Part shown: one piece after another, positions 50,304 to 58,983 of the stretch
Layout of the letters: each line of letters opens with the position of its first letter
Numbering within the stretch: the stretch's first letter is position 1
DNA from: JAVVHH01 sp964657565
GTDB taxonomy: Bacteria > Pseudomonadota > Alphaproteobacteria > Acetobacterales > Acetobacteraceae
NCBI GenBank assembly: GCA_964657565.1
Contig: CAZZVQ010000001.1
Coordinates: 1-64,000 of the forward strand
Direction of reading: 5' to 3'
Length of the DNA stretch: 64,000 bases
The notes under the pieces: generated by a model
The model's input: the letters and a program-made list of their open reading frames with translations, nothing else
Told to the model about the DNA's origin: nothing
Databases searched by the model: none
Translations under genes and position numbers: made by a program

Positions 50304-50525
50304 TCAGTGTAGGACGATCGGGTAAAGGAATCCGATCAGCATCACTGCCATCGCCACGTTGAAGATCCGAGCCCGGCTCGGGTTCGTCAAGACCAAGCGC
50401 ATGCCGCGGCCGAGGACCACCCAGGTGCTGATGGACGGGATGTTCACCAACTGGAACGGTCGGGCGTCATCAAGGGACATCGCGCCGTGCTCAACCGGTC
50501 GCAAGGTGCTCCCAGACCAGATCAT
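50304..50525 (-). pseudogene. LysE-family exporter, C-terminal fragment
   Basis: About 50 residues match the end of LysE/RhtB translocators: FQLVNIPSISTWVVLGRGMR and then LVLTNPSRARIFNVAMAVML, IGFLYPIV. The family has about 200 residues with five to six helices, and only the last two helices remain. The frame before this part has no family features. Lost N-terminus means no function. Confidence 0.7.
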
Positions 50526-50560
50526 GGTGTCCGACTATCTCGCGACGCTCTAAATAGGCG

Positions 50561-51634
50561 ATGATACATAAGTTGCGGATCGGCCTTTGGGCATTGGTGC
50601 ACGGCAACCGGGCCGCGCTGCGTGACCCGGAGGAGCCGTACGACGCCTCCTGGGACCGCAACCGAAGCCTGGTGCTGGAGGCGGAGGCGCTCGGCTACGA
50701 CTGCGTGCTCGTCGCCCAGCACACGATGAACCCGCACCGCCCGGACCTGGACCAGCTCGAAGCCTGGACCGCGTCGGCCGCGCTGGCCGCCGAGACGCGC
50801 CGGATCGAGATCATCGCCGCCATCAAGCCGATGCTCTACCATCCCGTAGTGCTCGCGAAGATGGCGCTAGGGATCGAGGCGATCAGCCACGGACGTTTCG
50901 CGATCAACCTGGTGAACGCCTGGAACCGCAAGGAGATCGAGGACGCCGGCCTGGTCTTCCTGGAGCACGACGAGCGCTACGTCTACGGCGCCGAATGGCT
51001 GGCGCTGGTCGAGGCGCTGATGCGTGGCGAGCGCGTGCAACACGAGGGCCGGTATTTCCGCGTGCGCGACTACCAGCTGCGCCCGGCCGGCACTTTCCGC
51101 GCCCGCCCGCGCATCTATGTCGGCGGTGAATCCGCCCCTGCCCGGGACCTGGTCGCCGCCCAGGCGGATGTCTGGTTCATCAACGGCCAGCCGCTCGAGG
51201 ACGTGCGCGCCCTGATCGCCGACGTGCAGCGCCGGCCACGCGCCCATGAGCCGGTCCGCTTCGGCTTGTCCTGCTTCGTCATCGCACGCGAGACAGAGGC
51301 CGAGGCACGAGCCGCCTACGAGCGCCTGCTGCAATTGGCGGAGCTGGACGCGGACATGAAAGCCTACGTCACCGCGAACACCGACCCGGCCGTCGTCATG
51401 CGCAAGACGATGGCGAAGTCCCCGCGCGTCGGCACCAACGGCGGCACCGCGGCCGGCACCGTCGGCAGCTACGACCAGGTGGCCGAGCGGCTCGCCGCCT
51501 TCCATGACGCGGGCATCGAGACACTGCTGCTGCAATTCCAGCCGTTCGAGGCCGAGATGCGCCGCTTCGCCCGCCATATCATGCCGCGCCTGGCCACCCT
51601 TCGCGCGACCGAACGCCGGGTGCTCTCGGCATGA
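50561..51634 (+). CDS. LLM-class flavin-dependent monooxygenase (SsuD/SfnG-like)
   Basis: 357 residues. Bacterial-luciferase fold: LEAEALGYDCVLVAQHTMNPHR, ISHGRFAINLVNAWNRKEIEDAGL with flavin-phosphate contacts, RIYVGGESAPARDLVAAQADVWFINGQP and the C-terminal GSYDQVAERLAAFHDAGIETLLLQFQPFEAEMRRF. NAWN around residue 124 is the SsuD/SfnG type. Such enzymes desulfonate alkanesulfonates or dimethyl sulfone with FMNH2 from a partner reductase. It is monocistronic here; the reductase gene is not in the window. Confidence 0.85.
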   Translation: MIHKLRIGLWALVHGNRAALRDPEEPYDASWDRNRSLVLEAEALGYDCVLVAQHTMNPHRPDLDQLEAWTASAALAAETRRIEIIAAIKPMLYHPVVLAKMALGIEAISHGRFAINLVNAWNRKEIEDAGLVFLEHDERYVYGAEWLALVEALMRGERVQHEGRYFRVRDYQLRPAGTFRARPRIYVGGESAPARDLVAAQADVWFINGQPLEDVRALIADVQRRPRAHEPVRFGLSCFVIARETEAEARAAYERLLQLAELDADMKAYVTANTDPAVVMRKTMAKSPRVGTNGGTAAGTVGSYDQVAERLAAFHDAGIETLLLQFQPFEAEMRRFARHIMPRLATLRATERRVLSA

Positions 51635-51672
51635 GCGCGTCCGCCACGGAGTAAACGGGCGGCCTGCTTCTT

Positions 51673-52509
51673 TCACGGGGCCAGCGAAATGGCCGGCTCG
51701 GCCTTGTGGCTCGCTCGCGTCGGATGAGTGGAGGCGACCCGCGCTGCGGTTTGCGGCACGCCGTCCCGGAAGACGAGCAGGCTGCCCGGCGCCATTACCG
51801 TCCAGGTCTCATCCCGGGTCAGCGGCCGGGTTGCCACGACGCTGACCACGTCCTCCGGCCCGGTCAGCGTGGAGAAGTCGACCGTCAGATCCTCGTCTAC
51901 CAGGGTGGCCGGGCCAAACGGCGTGCGCCGCGTGATCCAGGCCAGATTGGAGCCACAGAAGCAGAACAAGGAGCGCCCGTCCGTCAGCAGCATGTTGAAC
52001 ACGCCCAACTCCGCCAGGCACGCCGCCAGTCTTCCCACTTCCCGGCGCAGCAGCGCGTCAGGGGGCGGATGGTCCCAGCTGGTGCGGAGCTGTTCCAGCA
52101 GCCAGCAGAAAGCATGCTCGCTGTCCGTAGTGCCGACTGGGCGGTGCAGTCCGAGCGGCCAGCGCTTGACCCCGCGCAGCTGGCCATTGTGCGCGAACGT
52201 CCAGGCCTGCCCCCACAACTCCCGGGTGAAGGGGTGTGTGTTCTCTAGCGCCACCCGGCCGCGGTTGGCGCGCCGTATGTGGGACACCACGACCCGGCTG
52301 CGGATCGGATAGCCCCGCACGAACTGCGCGACCTCGGACCGGGCGCTAGCGGCGGGATCGTGGAACGTGCGGCATCCTTTGCCCTCGTAGAAGGCGATGC
52401 CCCAACCATCCCCGTGACGCGCCGTTTGCCCGCCGCGCCGGATCAGCCCGGCGAAGCTGAAGCAGATGTCGGTCGGTACGTTCGCGCTCATGCCAAGCAG
52501 TTCACACAT
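51673..52509 (-). CDS. Class II glutamine amidotransferase domain protein (YafJ-like)
   Basis: 278 residues. N-terminal MCELLGMSANVPTDICFSF exposes Cys2, the Ntn-hydrolase nucleophile after Met removal. GDGWGIAFYEGKG, SHIRRANRG and the FAHNGQL segment (oxyanion Asn-Gly) complete the glutaminase site. Stand-alone members such as YafJ/EgtC hydrolyse gamma-glutamyl bonds; EgtC acts in ergothioneine synthesis, but egtB/egtD are not here. It could process gamma-glutamyl peptides delivered by the nearby transporter. Exact substrate unknown. Confidence 0.88.
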   Translation of the reverse strand: MCELLGMSANVPTDICFSFAGLIRRGGQTARHGDGWGIAFYEGKGCRTFHDPAASARSEVAQFVRGYPIRSRVVVSHIRRANRGRVALENTHPFTRELWGQAWTFAHNGQLRGVKRWPLGLHRPVGTTDSEHAFCWLLEQLRTSWDHPPPDALLRREVGRLAACLAELGVFNMLLTDGRSLFCFCGSNLAWITRRTPFGPATLVDEDLTVDFSTLTGPEDVVSVVATRPLTRDETWTVMAPGSLLVFRDGVPQTAARVASTHPTRASHKAEPAISLAP

Positions 52510-52797
52510 GGTGCATCCAATATGAGGTCCGGCCGCACAGGTATCCAGCCCCGGTCACATACGGCAGGGCATCGTCCCGGGCCGCACCCGATTTGGAACA
52601 GCTTGCTATCCGCGCGCCCCGCCACAAAAGAACAAACCACGCGCACCCGGAATTTTGCCTTTCTGTCTTGTTTACTGGTCGTGTTGCGGCAGCCCATCAT
52701 GACAGCTCTCACATCGACTGGCGGGCCGGGTTCCACGATTTAGTATTCGATGACTGTCGGGCTCTTAGCCACACCTCGCGCAACCGAAAGAAATCCC

Positions 52798-53558
52798 ATG
52801 CCCGACACCCACCACGCCGCGCAGCCCGCGCCGTCCTGGCTGAACCTACCGCCCGCCCCGTCGACAGCGGAGCTGGACGCGCTGTTCGACCGCACGCGGG
52901 ACAAACTCGGCTACGTCAGGCACAGCCAGCGCGCCACCGCCCACCGCCCTGCGCTGACCCTGGCGCAGGACGCACTCAGCCGGGCNNNNNNNNNNNNNNN
53001 NNNNNNNNNNNNNNNNNNNNNNNNNNNNNNNNNNNNNNNNNNNNNNNNNNNNNNNNNNNNNNNNNNNNNNNNNNNNNNNNNNNNNGCGCCACCGCCCACC
53101 GCCCTGCGCTGACCCTGGCGCAGGACGCACTCAGCCGGGCGGTGAACAGTGATGCGCCGGGCGGCCTGTCCCGCCGGGAGCGGGAGCTCATCGCCTTGGT
53201 GGTCAGCACGGAGAATCGTTGCATCCCCTGCGTGTTCGGCCACGCCGCCGCACTGCGCGAAGCCAGTGGCGACCCGGCCTGGGTGGCGCAAGTCGAGGCG
53301 AACTACCGTCACGCCGGCCTTTCGAGCCGGGAGCGCGCCCTGGCCGATTTCGCATTGCTGATAACCCGCACGCCTGGGGAGATCGAGCCGCAGCACCTGG
53401 AACCCCTACGCGCCGCCGGGTTGGCGGAGACGCAGATCATCGACGCGGCCGCCGTCGCCGCATACTTCAACTTCAGCAACCGCCTAAACAGCGCCCTAGG
53501 CGTGCCGCCCAACTTGGAAGCCTACGTCGCGCACCGCGGAGCCGGGCCTGGAGTGTGA
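52798..53558 (+). CDS. AhpD/CMD-family peroxidase-related protein, split by an artificial gap
   Basis: The gene is interrupted by 100 N. The 55 bases before the gap (52931-52985) equal those after it (53086-53140), so collapsing one copy and the Ns gives a continuous 201-residue protein from MPDTHHAAQPAPSWLNL. It has LSRRERELIALVVSTENRC followed by IPCVFGH, the CxxC-x3-H redox site of the carboxymuconolactone decarboxylase/AhpD group, and ALADFALLITRTPGEI later. Such proteins reduce peroxides or act in thiol relays. As annotated with the Ns the frame would be wrongly broken. Confidence 0.88.
52986..53085. other. 100-N scaffold gap that should be closed
   Basis: A run of exactly 100 N flanked by an identical 55-base sequence on each side. 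The flanks are the overlapping ends of two contigs, and the gap length is a placeholder. The real distance is minus 55 bases, so 155 bases of this window do not exist in the genome. Confidence 0.93.
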
Positions 53559-53667
53559 CGGACGAAATGCCGCTTCTGTGCTAATTGGCTGGTCTATAAT
53601 AATCTAGCAACCAATCCATTAGAGAAACCCGAAACTCTCAACGGTTAGAAGAAAGAAATACTATACT

Positions 53668-53696
53668 TTGACCTTCAATTTTAACGCATCAATTAT
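53668..53696 (+). promoter_or_regulatory. Candidate sigma-70 promoter for the peptide ABC operon
   Basis: TTGACC and AATTAT are separated by 17 bases within a conspicuously A/T-rich patch (about 53580-53695) in GC-rich surroundings. It lies 88 bases before the binding-protein start. A second TATAAT at 53595 lacks a clear -35 partner. Confidence 0.5.
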
Positions 53697-53783
53697 CCAG
53701 CGCGGCCTCTGGCCGGGAGAGAACATGCCCACGCAACCGCGTCCCCCATTCTCGTCGGCACGGGATCTCGTCAGGATCTCGTC

Positions 53784-55442
53784 GTGACCGAAGGTTTCCC
53801 CCGGCCCCCCCTGTCGCGCCGTATGCTGACGTTCACCGCCGCGCTGGCCTCGGTTGGCGCGATACCGTTGCGAGCCTTGGCGGCGAAAGAGCTGGCCTCT
53901 GGCGAACCGCCGGACGGCGGAGACATCGTGTTCCTCATCGACTCGCTCGGCTCCACCTGGGTCCCGAACAACAGCGCCATATCCAGCTTCCAGGGCCATC
54001 TGTGGGGCCACGTCGCCGACAAGCTCGTCTACGTCGACGCCGACGGCAAGGTCAGCCCCTGGATCGCCGAGACATGGGAGCAGAGCAGTGACGCCACCGA
54101 GTTCACCCTCCACCTCAAGCCAGGCGTGACCTTCTCGGACGGCACCCCGCTCGACGCGACGGCCGTCGTCGCGAATCTGGACATCTGGTACGCCGGGCGC
54201 GTGAAAGAGGGCATCAACCCGATCGGCCTTTTCCCGAAGACTTACGAGCGCGCCGAGGCAATCGACGCGACAACCGTGAAGGTGTTCTTCAAGGCGCCGA
54301 CGCTCGGCTTCATCCCGACGCTCGGCTATCACGGCTCGATCCTCATCTCCCCAAAGACCATCGCGTCGCCCGCCGCCCAGCAGGCCGACCTCGGCAAGAC
54401 CTCCGGTAGCGGACCCTACGTGGTCGCCTCCTGGAAAGAGGGCGACTTCGTCAAGCTGGTCAAGCGCAACGACTACAATTGGGGCCCCAAGGCGGTCGGT
54501 CGCACCGGCCCGGCCTCGCTCGACTCGATCACCTACAAGATCGTGTCCGAGCCGTCGCTGCGGGTCTCCTCGGTCCAGTCCGGGCAGGCCGACATCGCCT
54601 ACAACGCCTCCCCGCAGGAGCTGAAGTCGCTCAAGGAGGAAGGCTTCTCCATCGCGACGCCGCGCTACCTCGGCTTCGTCAACGGCTGGGCCATCAACAC
54701 CAGCCTCGCGCCATTCAACGATGTGAAGGTGCGCCGAGCGCTCCAGGCCAGCATCAATCGCCAGGAGATCATCGACACCGTCTACACGCCCGACTGGAAG
54801 CTGGCGACATCCTTCATCCAGAGCAACGTCCCCGGCGCGACCGACCACAGCGAGTTGCTCGCCTACAACCCCGGCAAGGCCGAGAAGCTGCTCGACGAGG
54901 CCGGCTGGATCAAGGGCCGCGGCGGCATCCGCACCAAGGACGGCAAACCGCTCCTGCTCACCCTATACTCGAACCCCTATCTCGCGACCTCGAAATCGGT
55001 CGATGAACTCATCGCCCAGCAACTCGGGATCGTCGGCTGGAAGGTCGACATCCGGGCCTACGACGTCGTGACCTACGACCAGAAGGTCAGGGTCGGCGGC
55101 CCGGCGGTCCCGGCCTACGAGGTGACGCGCAGCTTCATCGACGCCGGCACCGTGGCCAGCATCCTGACCAACGCCAAGAACGGCGAGAACTGGTTCGCCC
55201 TGGGCGAGAGCGACAAGGAGCTCAACGACCTCCGAGACAAGATCGCGAGCGCCGGGTCGGCCGAGATCCGTAACCCGCTGCTCGACGAATTGCAGAAATA
55301 CGTCCTCGAGCAGGGCTACTTCATTCCGCGCACGCAAATGGTCCAGCGGATCTACGTGCAGTCGCCGAAACTCAAGGGTGAGACCTACAACGGCGTCGCC
55401 TATGCCAGCTACTACACGGCGACCAAAAGCCGTCCGGCATGA
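53784..55442 (+). CDS. ABC transporter substrate-binding protein, family 5
   Basis: 552 residues with a TAT-like signal (PPLSRRMLTFTAALASVGAIPL). SBP_bac_5 features include LHLKPGVTFSDGTPLDATAVVANLDIW, GSGPYVVASWKEGDFVKLVKRNDY and VRRALQASINRQEIIDTVYTPDW. Two permeases and a fused ATPase follow with overlaps, giving a complete importer. Neighbouring sulfur monooxygenases suggest glutathione-like or sulfur-containing ligands, but peptides are equally possible. The first codon choice rests on the signal; there is a weak GGAG-free leader. Confidence 0.92.
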   Translation: MTEGFPRPPLSRRMLTFTAALASVGAIPLRALAAKELASGEPPDGGDIVFLIDSLGSTWVPNNSAISSFQGHLWGHVADKLVYVDADGKVSPWIAETWEQSSDATEFTLHLKPGVTFSDGTPLDATAVVANLDIWYAGRVKEGINPIGLFPKTYERAEAIDATTVKVFFKAPTLGFIPTLGYHGSILISPKTIASPAAQQADLGKTSGSGPYVVASWKEGDFVKLVKRNDYNWGPKAVGRTGPASLDSITYKIVSEPSLRVSSVQSGQADIAYNASPQELKSLKEEGFSIATPRYLGFVNGWAINTSLAPFNDVKVRRALQASINRQEIIDTVYTPDWKLATSFIQSNVPGATDHSELLAYNPGKAEKLLDEAGWIKGRGGIRTKDGKPLLLTLYSNPYLATSKSVDELIAQQLGIVGWKVDIRAYDVVTYDQKVRVGGPAVPAYEVTRSFIDAGTVASILTNAKNGENWFALGESDKELNDLRDKIASAGSAEIRNPLLDELQKYVLEQGYFIPRTQMVQRIYVQSPKLKGETYNGVAYASYYTATKSRPA

Positions 55443-56431
55443 GGAACGCCTACCTGGCCTACGCGGGCAAGCGCCTCGTCCAGGCGGCCGTCGTCATCCT
55501 GCTGGCCTACCTGCTCACATTCGTCGTCGTCAGCATCCTGCCGGGCGACCCGATCACCAGTGTGCTGCGCGACCCGCAGAACGGGTTCACCGAGGACCAG
55601 ATCAGGGAGATCATCGCCGCCCAGGGCCTGGACCAGCCGATCCTCGTCCAACTATGGGCTGCCTTGTCCCACTTCCTGATCGGCGACCTCGGCATTTCGA
55701 TGCGGTCCACCCGGCCGGTGGCAACCCTGATCGCCGAGGTGCTTCCCTCGACGCTGGTCCTCGCCTCCGTGGGTTTCATGATCGCGCTGCTGCTGGCGGC
55801 CACGATCGCCTACGGGTCACAGTTCCTGCCGAAACGGTTCGGCCAGGGCGCCCTGCGGGCCTTCCCGTCGCTGTTCCTGTCGGTGCCCAGCTTCGTGATC
55901 GGCCTGGTGCTGATCCACGCCTTCGGCTTCCAGCTCGGCCTTTTCCGCGTGATCGAGCCCGACAGCTTCTGGGCGACCGTGTTCGCCTCGATCGCGCTCG
56001 GCATCCCCATCTCCGCGCGCATCGCCGAGGTGCTCATTGCAAACCTCGACCACGAATCCCGGCAGGAATACGTTGCCGTCGCCCGCAGCCGCGGCCTCGG
56101 CCAAGTGCGCCTCTTCACCAAGCACTTGCTCAAGCCGTCCTCGCTCCCCGTGGTCACCGTCATCGCGCTCACCATCGGCGAACTGCTCGGCGGCTCGCTG
56201 ATCACCGAGACGGTCTTCGGACGCACCGGGATCGGCAGCCTGGTGCAGCGTTCGGCGGCCACGCACGACCTGCCTGTCCTGCAAGCGGTCGTTTCGCTGG
56301 CCGCGGTCGTCTTCGTGCTCGTCAACCTGGCCGCCGACCTCATCTACCCGCTGCTCGACCCGCGTATGAAGCTCATCGGCGGCCCCAAGCGCCGGCCGAC
56401 CACCGCCGATGAAAGCGCGGTCGCCACGTGA
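55439..56431 (+). CDS. ABC permease, DppB/GsiC type
   Basis: 330 residues overlapping the binding-protein stop (ATGA). Six helices; VSILPGDPITSVLRDPQNGFTEDQIREIIAAQGLDQPILVQLW is the DppB periplasmic region, and the EAA loop reads EYVAVARSRGLGQVRLFTKHLLKPSSLPV. GELLGGSLITETVFGRTGIG precedes the last helices. It forms the channel together with the next gene. Confidence 0.92.
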   Translation: MRNAYLAYAGKRLVQAAVVILLAYLLTFVVVSILPGDPITSVLRDPQNGFTEDQIREIIAAQGLDQPILVQLWAALSHFLIGDLGISMRSTRPVATLIAEVLPSTLVLASVGFMIALLLAATIAYGSQFLPKRFGQGALRAFPSLFLSVPSFVIGLVLIHAFGFQLGLFRVIEPDSFWATVFASIALGIPISARIAEVLIANLDHESRQEYVAVARSRGLGQVRLFTKHLLKPSSLPVVTVIALTIGELLGGSLITETVFGRTGIGSLVQRSAATHDLPVLQAVVSLAAVVFVLVNLAADLIYPLLDPRMKLIGGPKRRPTTADESAVAT

Positions 56432-57276
56432 CCGCGGCGTCGATCTCCGCCGCCTCACGCGTCACCGCCCCCGGCCGATTGGCCGGCGTCCGGGTGCCGC
56501 CGACCGTCATTCTCTCGTTCGCGGTCGTCGCGCTCGTGATCGCCTGGTCGCTCGCGCCGGGCTTGTTCACGAGCCAGGATCCGGTGATCGGCATCCCCGC
56601 TCAGAAACTGCTCGGCCCCAGCACCGCGCATTGGTTCGGCACCGACCATCTGGGCCGCGACCTCTACACCCGGATCGTCTACGGAACGGCATCCTCGGTG
56701 ACGAGCGCGCTGCTCGCCGTCGCCATCGGCCTGCTCGCCGGCGGCCTCATCGGTCTGTTGGCCGGTTTCCTCGGCGGTTGGGCCGACATCGTGCTGGCGC
56801 GTCTGGTCGACATCTTGCTGGCGATCCCGAGTTTTCTGCTGGCGATCGTCATCGTCACCGCGCTCGGCTTCGACACCATCAATACCGCCATCGCGACCGG
56901 CGTCTCGGCCGTGGCCGTATTCGCCCGGGTGATGCGCGCGGAGGTCATCAAGACCCGGCAAGCGACCTTCATAGAGGCATCCTTTCTCCAGGGCGGCTCG
57001 CGCTGGTACATCCTGATGCACCACGTGGTGCCGAATGCGTCGCGCTCGGTACTCACGCTAGCGGTGCTGCAATTCGGCCTGTCGATCCTGGTGATCGCCA
57101 GCCTGGCTTTCCTCGGGTATGGCGATCCGCCGCCCGCCTCCGACTGGGGCCTGCTGATCTCGATCGGCAAGAACTACCTGAAATGGCCGTGGCTGGTGTA
57201 CGCACCCGCCCTCGTCACGGTCGCGACCGTCCTCTCCGTGAACAGGATCAGCCGATGGCTCCGCAAGACGGATTGA
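56428..57276 (+). CDS. ABC permease, DppC/GsiD type
   Basis: 282 residues from GTG overlapping the previous stop (GTGA). The DppC segment WFGTDHLGRDLYTRIVYGTASSVTS is clear, with the EAA loop RQATFIEASFLQGGSRWYILMHHVVPNASRSV and SLAFLGYGDPPPASDWGLLIS near the C-terminus. The following ATPase starts 22 bases before its stop, so all four genes are tightly coupled. Confidence 0.92.
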   Translation: MTAASISAASRVTAPGRLAGVRVPPTVILSFAVVALVIAWSLAPGLFTSQDPVIGIPAQKLLGPSTAHWFGTDHLGRDLYTRIVYGTASSVTSALLAVAIGLLAGGLIGLLAGFLGGWADIVLARLVDILLAIPSFLLAIVIVTALGFDTINTAIATGVSAVAVFARVMRAEVIKTRQATFIEASFLQGGSRWYILMHHVVPNASRSVLTLAVLQFGLSILVIASLAFLGYGDPPPASDWGLLISIGKNYLKWPWLVYAPALVTVATVLSVNRISRWLRKTD

Positions 57277-58949
57277 CCGCGACTCTCACCCGCGCCGATG
57301 ACACGCGCTGGCTCGCGCCGTGGCGCCCGAGACCCCTGCTCCGGGTCGACGGTCTGTCGGTATCCTACGGGCGGGACAAGGTCGTCACCGATGTCGGGTT
57401 CGAATTGGGCCGCGGCGAGAGCCTTGCCATCATCGGCGAGTCGGGCTCGGGCAAATCGACCATCGCCCGCTCGGTATTGCGACTGCTACCCAGAGATGGG
57501 CGCGCCACCGGCCGGGTCGAGTTCGACGGCCAGGAGGTGCTGGGGCTGTCCGAGCGTCGGTTTCGGCCGTTGCGGGGTCGGGTGATCGGGTTCGTCCCGC
57601 AGGACCCCGGCAACGCGCTCAACCCGGTGCGAACCATTGGCGCCCAAGCGGAAGAGGCGGCAGCACTCCTTGACGAGCCCAGCAAGGCGGTCCGCACAGG
57701 GCTCATCCTGGAGAACTTCGCCCAAGTGGGATTCGACAATCCCCAGCGGGTCTACGACTCCTACCCGCACCAACTTTCCGGCGGCATGCTGCAGCGCGTG
57801 CTGATCGGCCTGGCAGTCCTCCCACGGCCGGCGCTGCTGGTTGCCGACGAACCGACGTCTGCGCTCGACGTCACGATCCAGAAGCGGATCCTCGACCTGC
57901 TCGCGCGGCTACAGCGCGATCTCGATATCAGCCTGCTTCTCATCACCCACGATCTGGCGATCGCCGCCGAGCGTGCAGGTTCGCTGGTGGTGCTCCGGGA
58001 TGGCGTGGTCCAGGAGGCCGGCAGCACGGCTTCTGTCTTTTCGAGGCCGAAATCGGCCTATGCGAAGAAGCTGCATGCCGACGTACCGGCCCTCAACCCC
58101 GACCGTTACGCCGGGCCGCGTAACATCGGACTCCGCCGTCGTGAGGTCGCTGCCGATAGGGCACCGAAGATCGAGGTCAGCGCCGTCACGAAGACCTTTA
58201 CCGTCGACGGCAAGGCGCTGACGGCCGTCGATGGCATATCGTTCACCGTCCATGCTGGAACGACGCACGCGCTGGTCGGCGAGTCCGGCTCGGGCAAGAC
58301 GACGTTGATCCGGCTGCTACTCGGGCTCGACGAACCCGATACCGGGGATATCTCGGTCGCGGGCGAACAGGTGAGCGGTCGCTCGCCGGGATCGCTGCGC
58401 GCGATCCGCCGCCAGCTTCAACTCGTCTACCAGAATCCTTTTACCTCAATCGATCCGACGTGGAGGGTCGACCGGCTGATTGGCGAGCCGCTCGACCGGT
58501 TCGAAATCGGGAGCCGCTCGGAACGGGCAAAAACCGTCCGCGAGGCGCTCGCCAGTGTCGGGCTCGGCGAACAATTGCTCTCGCGCAGGCCGGACGCTCT
58601 ATCCGGTGGCCAACGCCAGCGTGTGGCGATCGCCCGATCGCTCGTTCTCAAGCCGGATGTGATCGTGCTTGATGAGCCCACTTCCGCGCTCGACGTCAGC
58701 GTCCAGGCCGACATCGTCGGGGTGCTGCTCTCCCTGCAGGCCGACCTGGGTCTGACCTACGTGTTCGTGTCCCATGATCTCGCCCTCGTGCGCCAATTCG
58801 CCCACACCGTCTCGGTGATGCATCGCGGGCGCATCGTCGAGCACGGCACCGTCACCGACATCTTCGACCAGCCGCAGCACCCTTATACCGTGTCGCTCCT
58901 GCATTCGATCCCGGCCGGCATCACGGGCCGCCCCCGCAATCTCGGGTGA
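57255..58949 (+). CDS. Fused double ABC ATPase (DppD-DppF/GsiA type)
   Basis: 564 residues with two full nucleotide-binding domains. First: Walker A IGESGSGKSTIARS, signature LSGGMLQRVLIGLA, Walker B LLVADEPTSALDVT. Second, after about residue 310: VGESGSGKTTLIRLLLGL, LSGGQRQRVAIARS, VIVLDEPTSALDVS and FVSHDLALVRQFA. GsiA of the glutathione importer and YejF have this fused layout. One polypeptide can therefore energise both sides of the permease pair. Confidence 0.93.
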   Translation: MAPQDGLTATLTRADDTRWLAPWRPRPLLRVDGLSVSYGRDKVVTDVGFELGRGESLAIIGESGSGKSTIARSVLRLLPRDGRATGRVEFDGQEVLGLSERRFRPLRGRVIGFVPQDPGNALNPVRTIGAQAEEAAALLDEPSKAVRTGLILENFAQVGFDNPQRVYDSYPHQLSGGMLQRVLIGLAVLPRPALLVADEPTSALDVTIQKRILDLLARLQRDLDISLLLITHDLAIAAERAGSLVVLRDGVVQEAGSTASVFSRPKSAYAKKLHADVPALNPDRYAGPRNIGLRRREVAADRAPKIEVSAVTKTFTVDGKALTAVDGISFTVHAGTTHALVGESGSGKTTLIRLLLGLDEPDTGDISVAGEQVSGRSPGSLRAIRRQLQLVYQNPFTSIDPTWRVDRLIGEPLDRFEIGSRSERAKTVREALASVGLGEQLLSRRPDALSGGQRQRVAIARSLVLKPDVIVLDEPTSALDVSVQADIVGVLLSLQADLGLTYVFVSHDLALVRQFAHTVSVMHRGRIVEHGTVTDIFDQPQHPYTVSLLHSIPAGITGRPRNLG

Positions 58950-58983
58950 TCATCGCGATGCGGCAGGCAGCGGGCCATCGGTC

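Noticed and set aside
52931..53140. A direct repeat flanking an unknown insertion
   Set aside because: The intervening sequence is only Ns and the repeat is the assembler overlap, not a target-site duplication.
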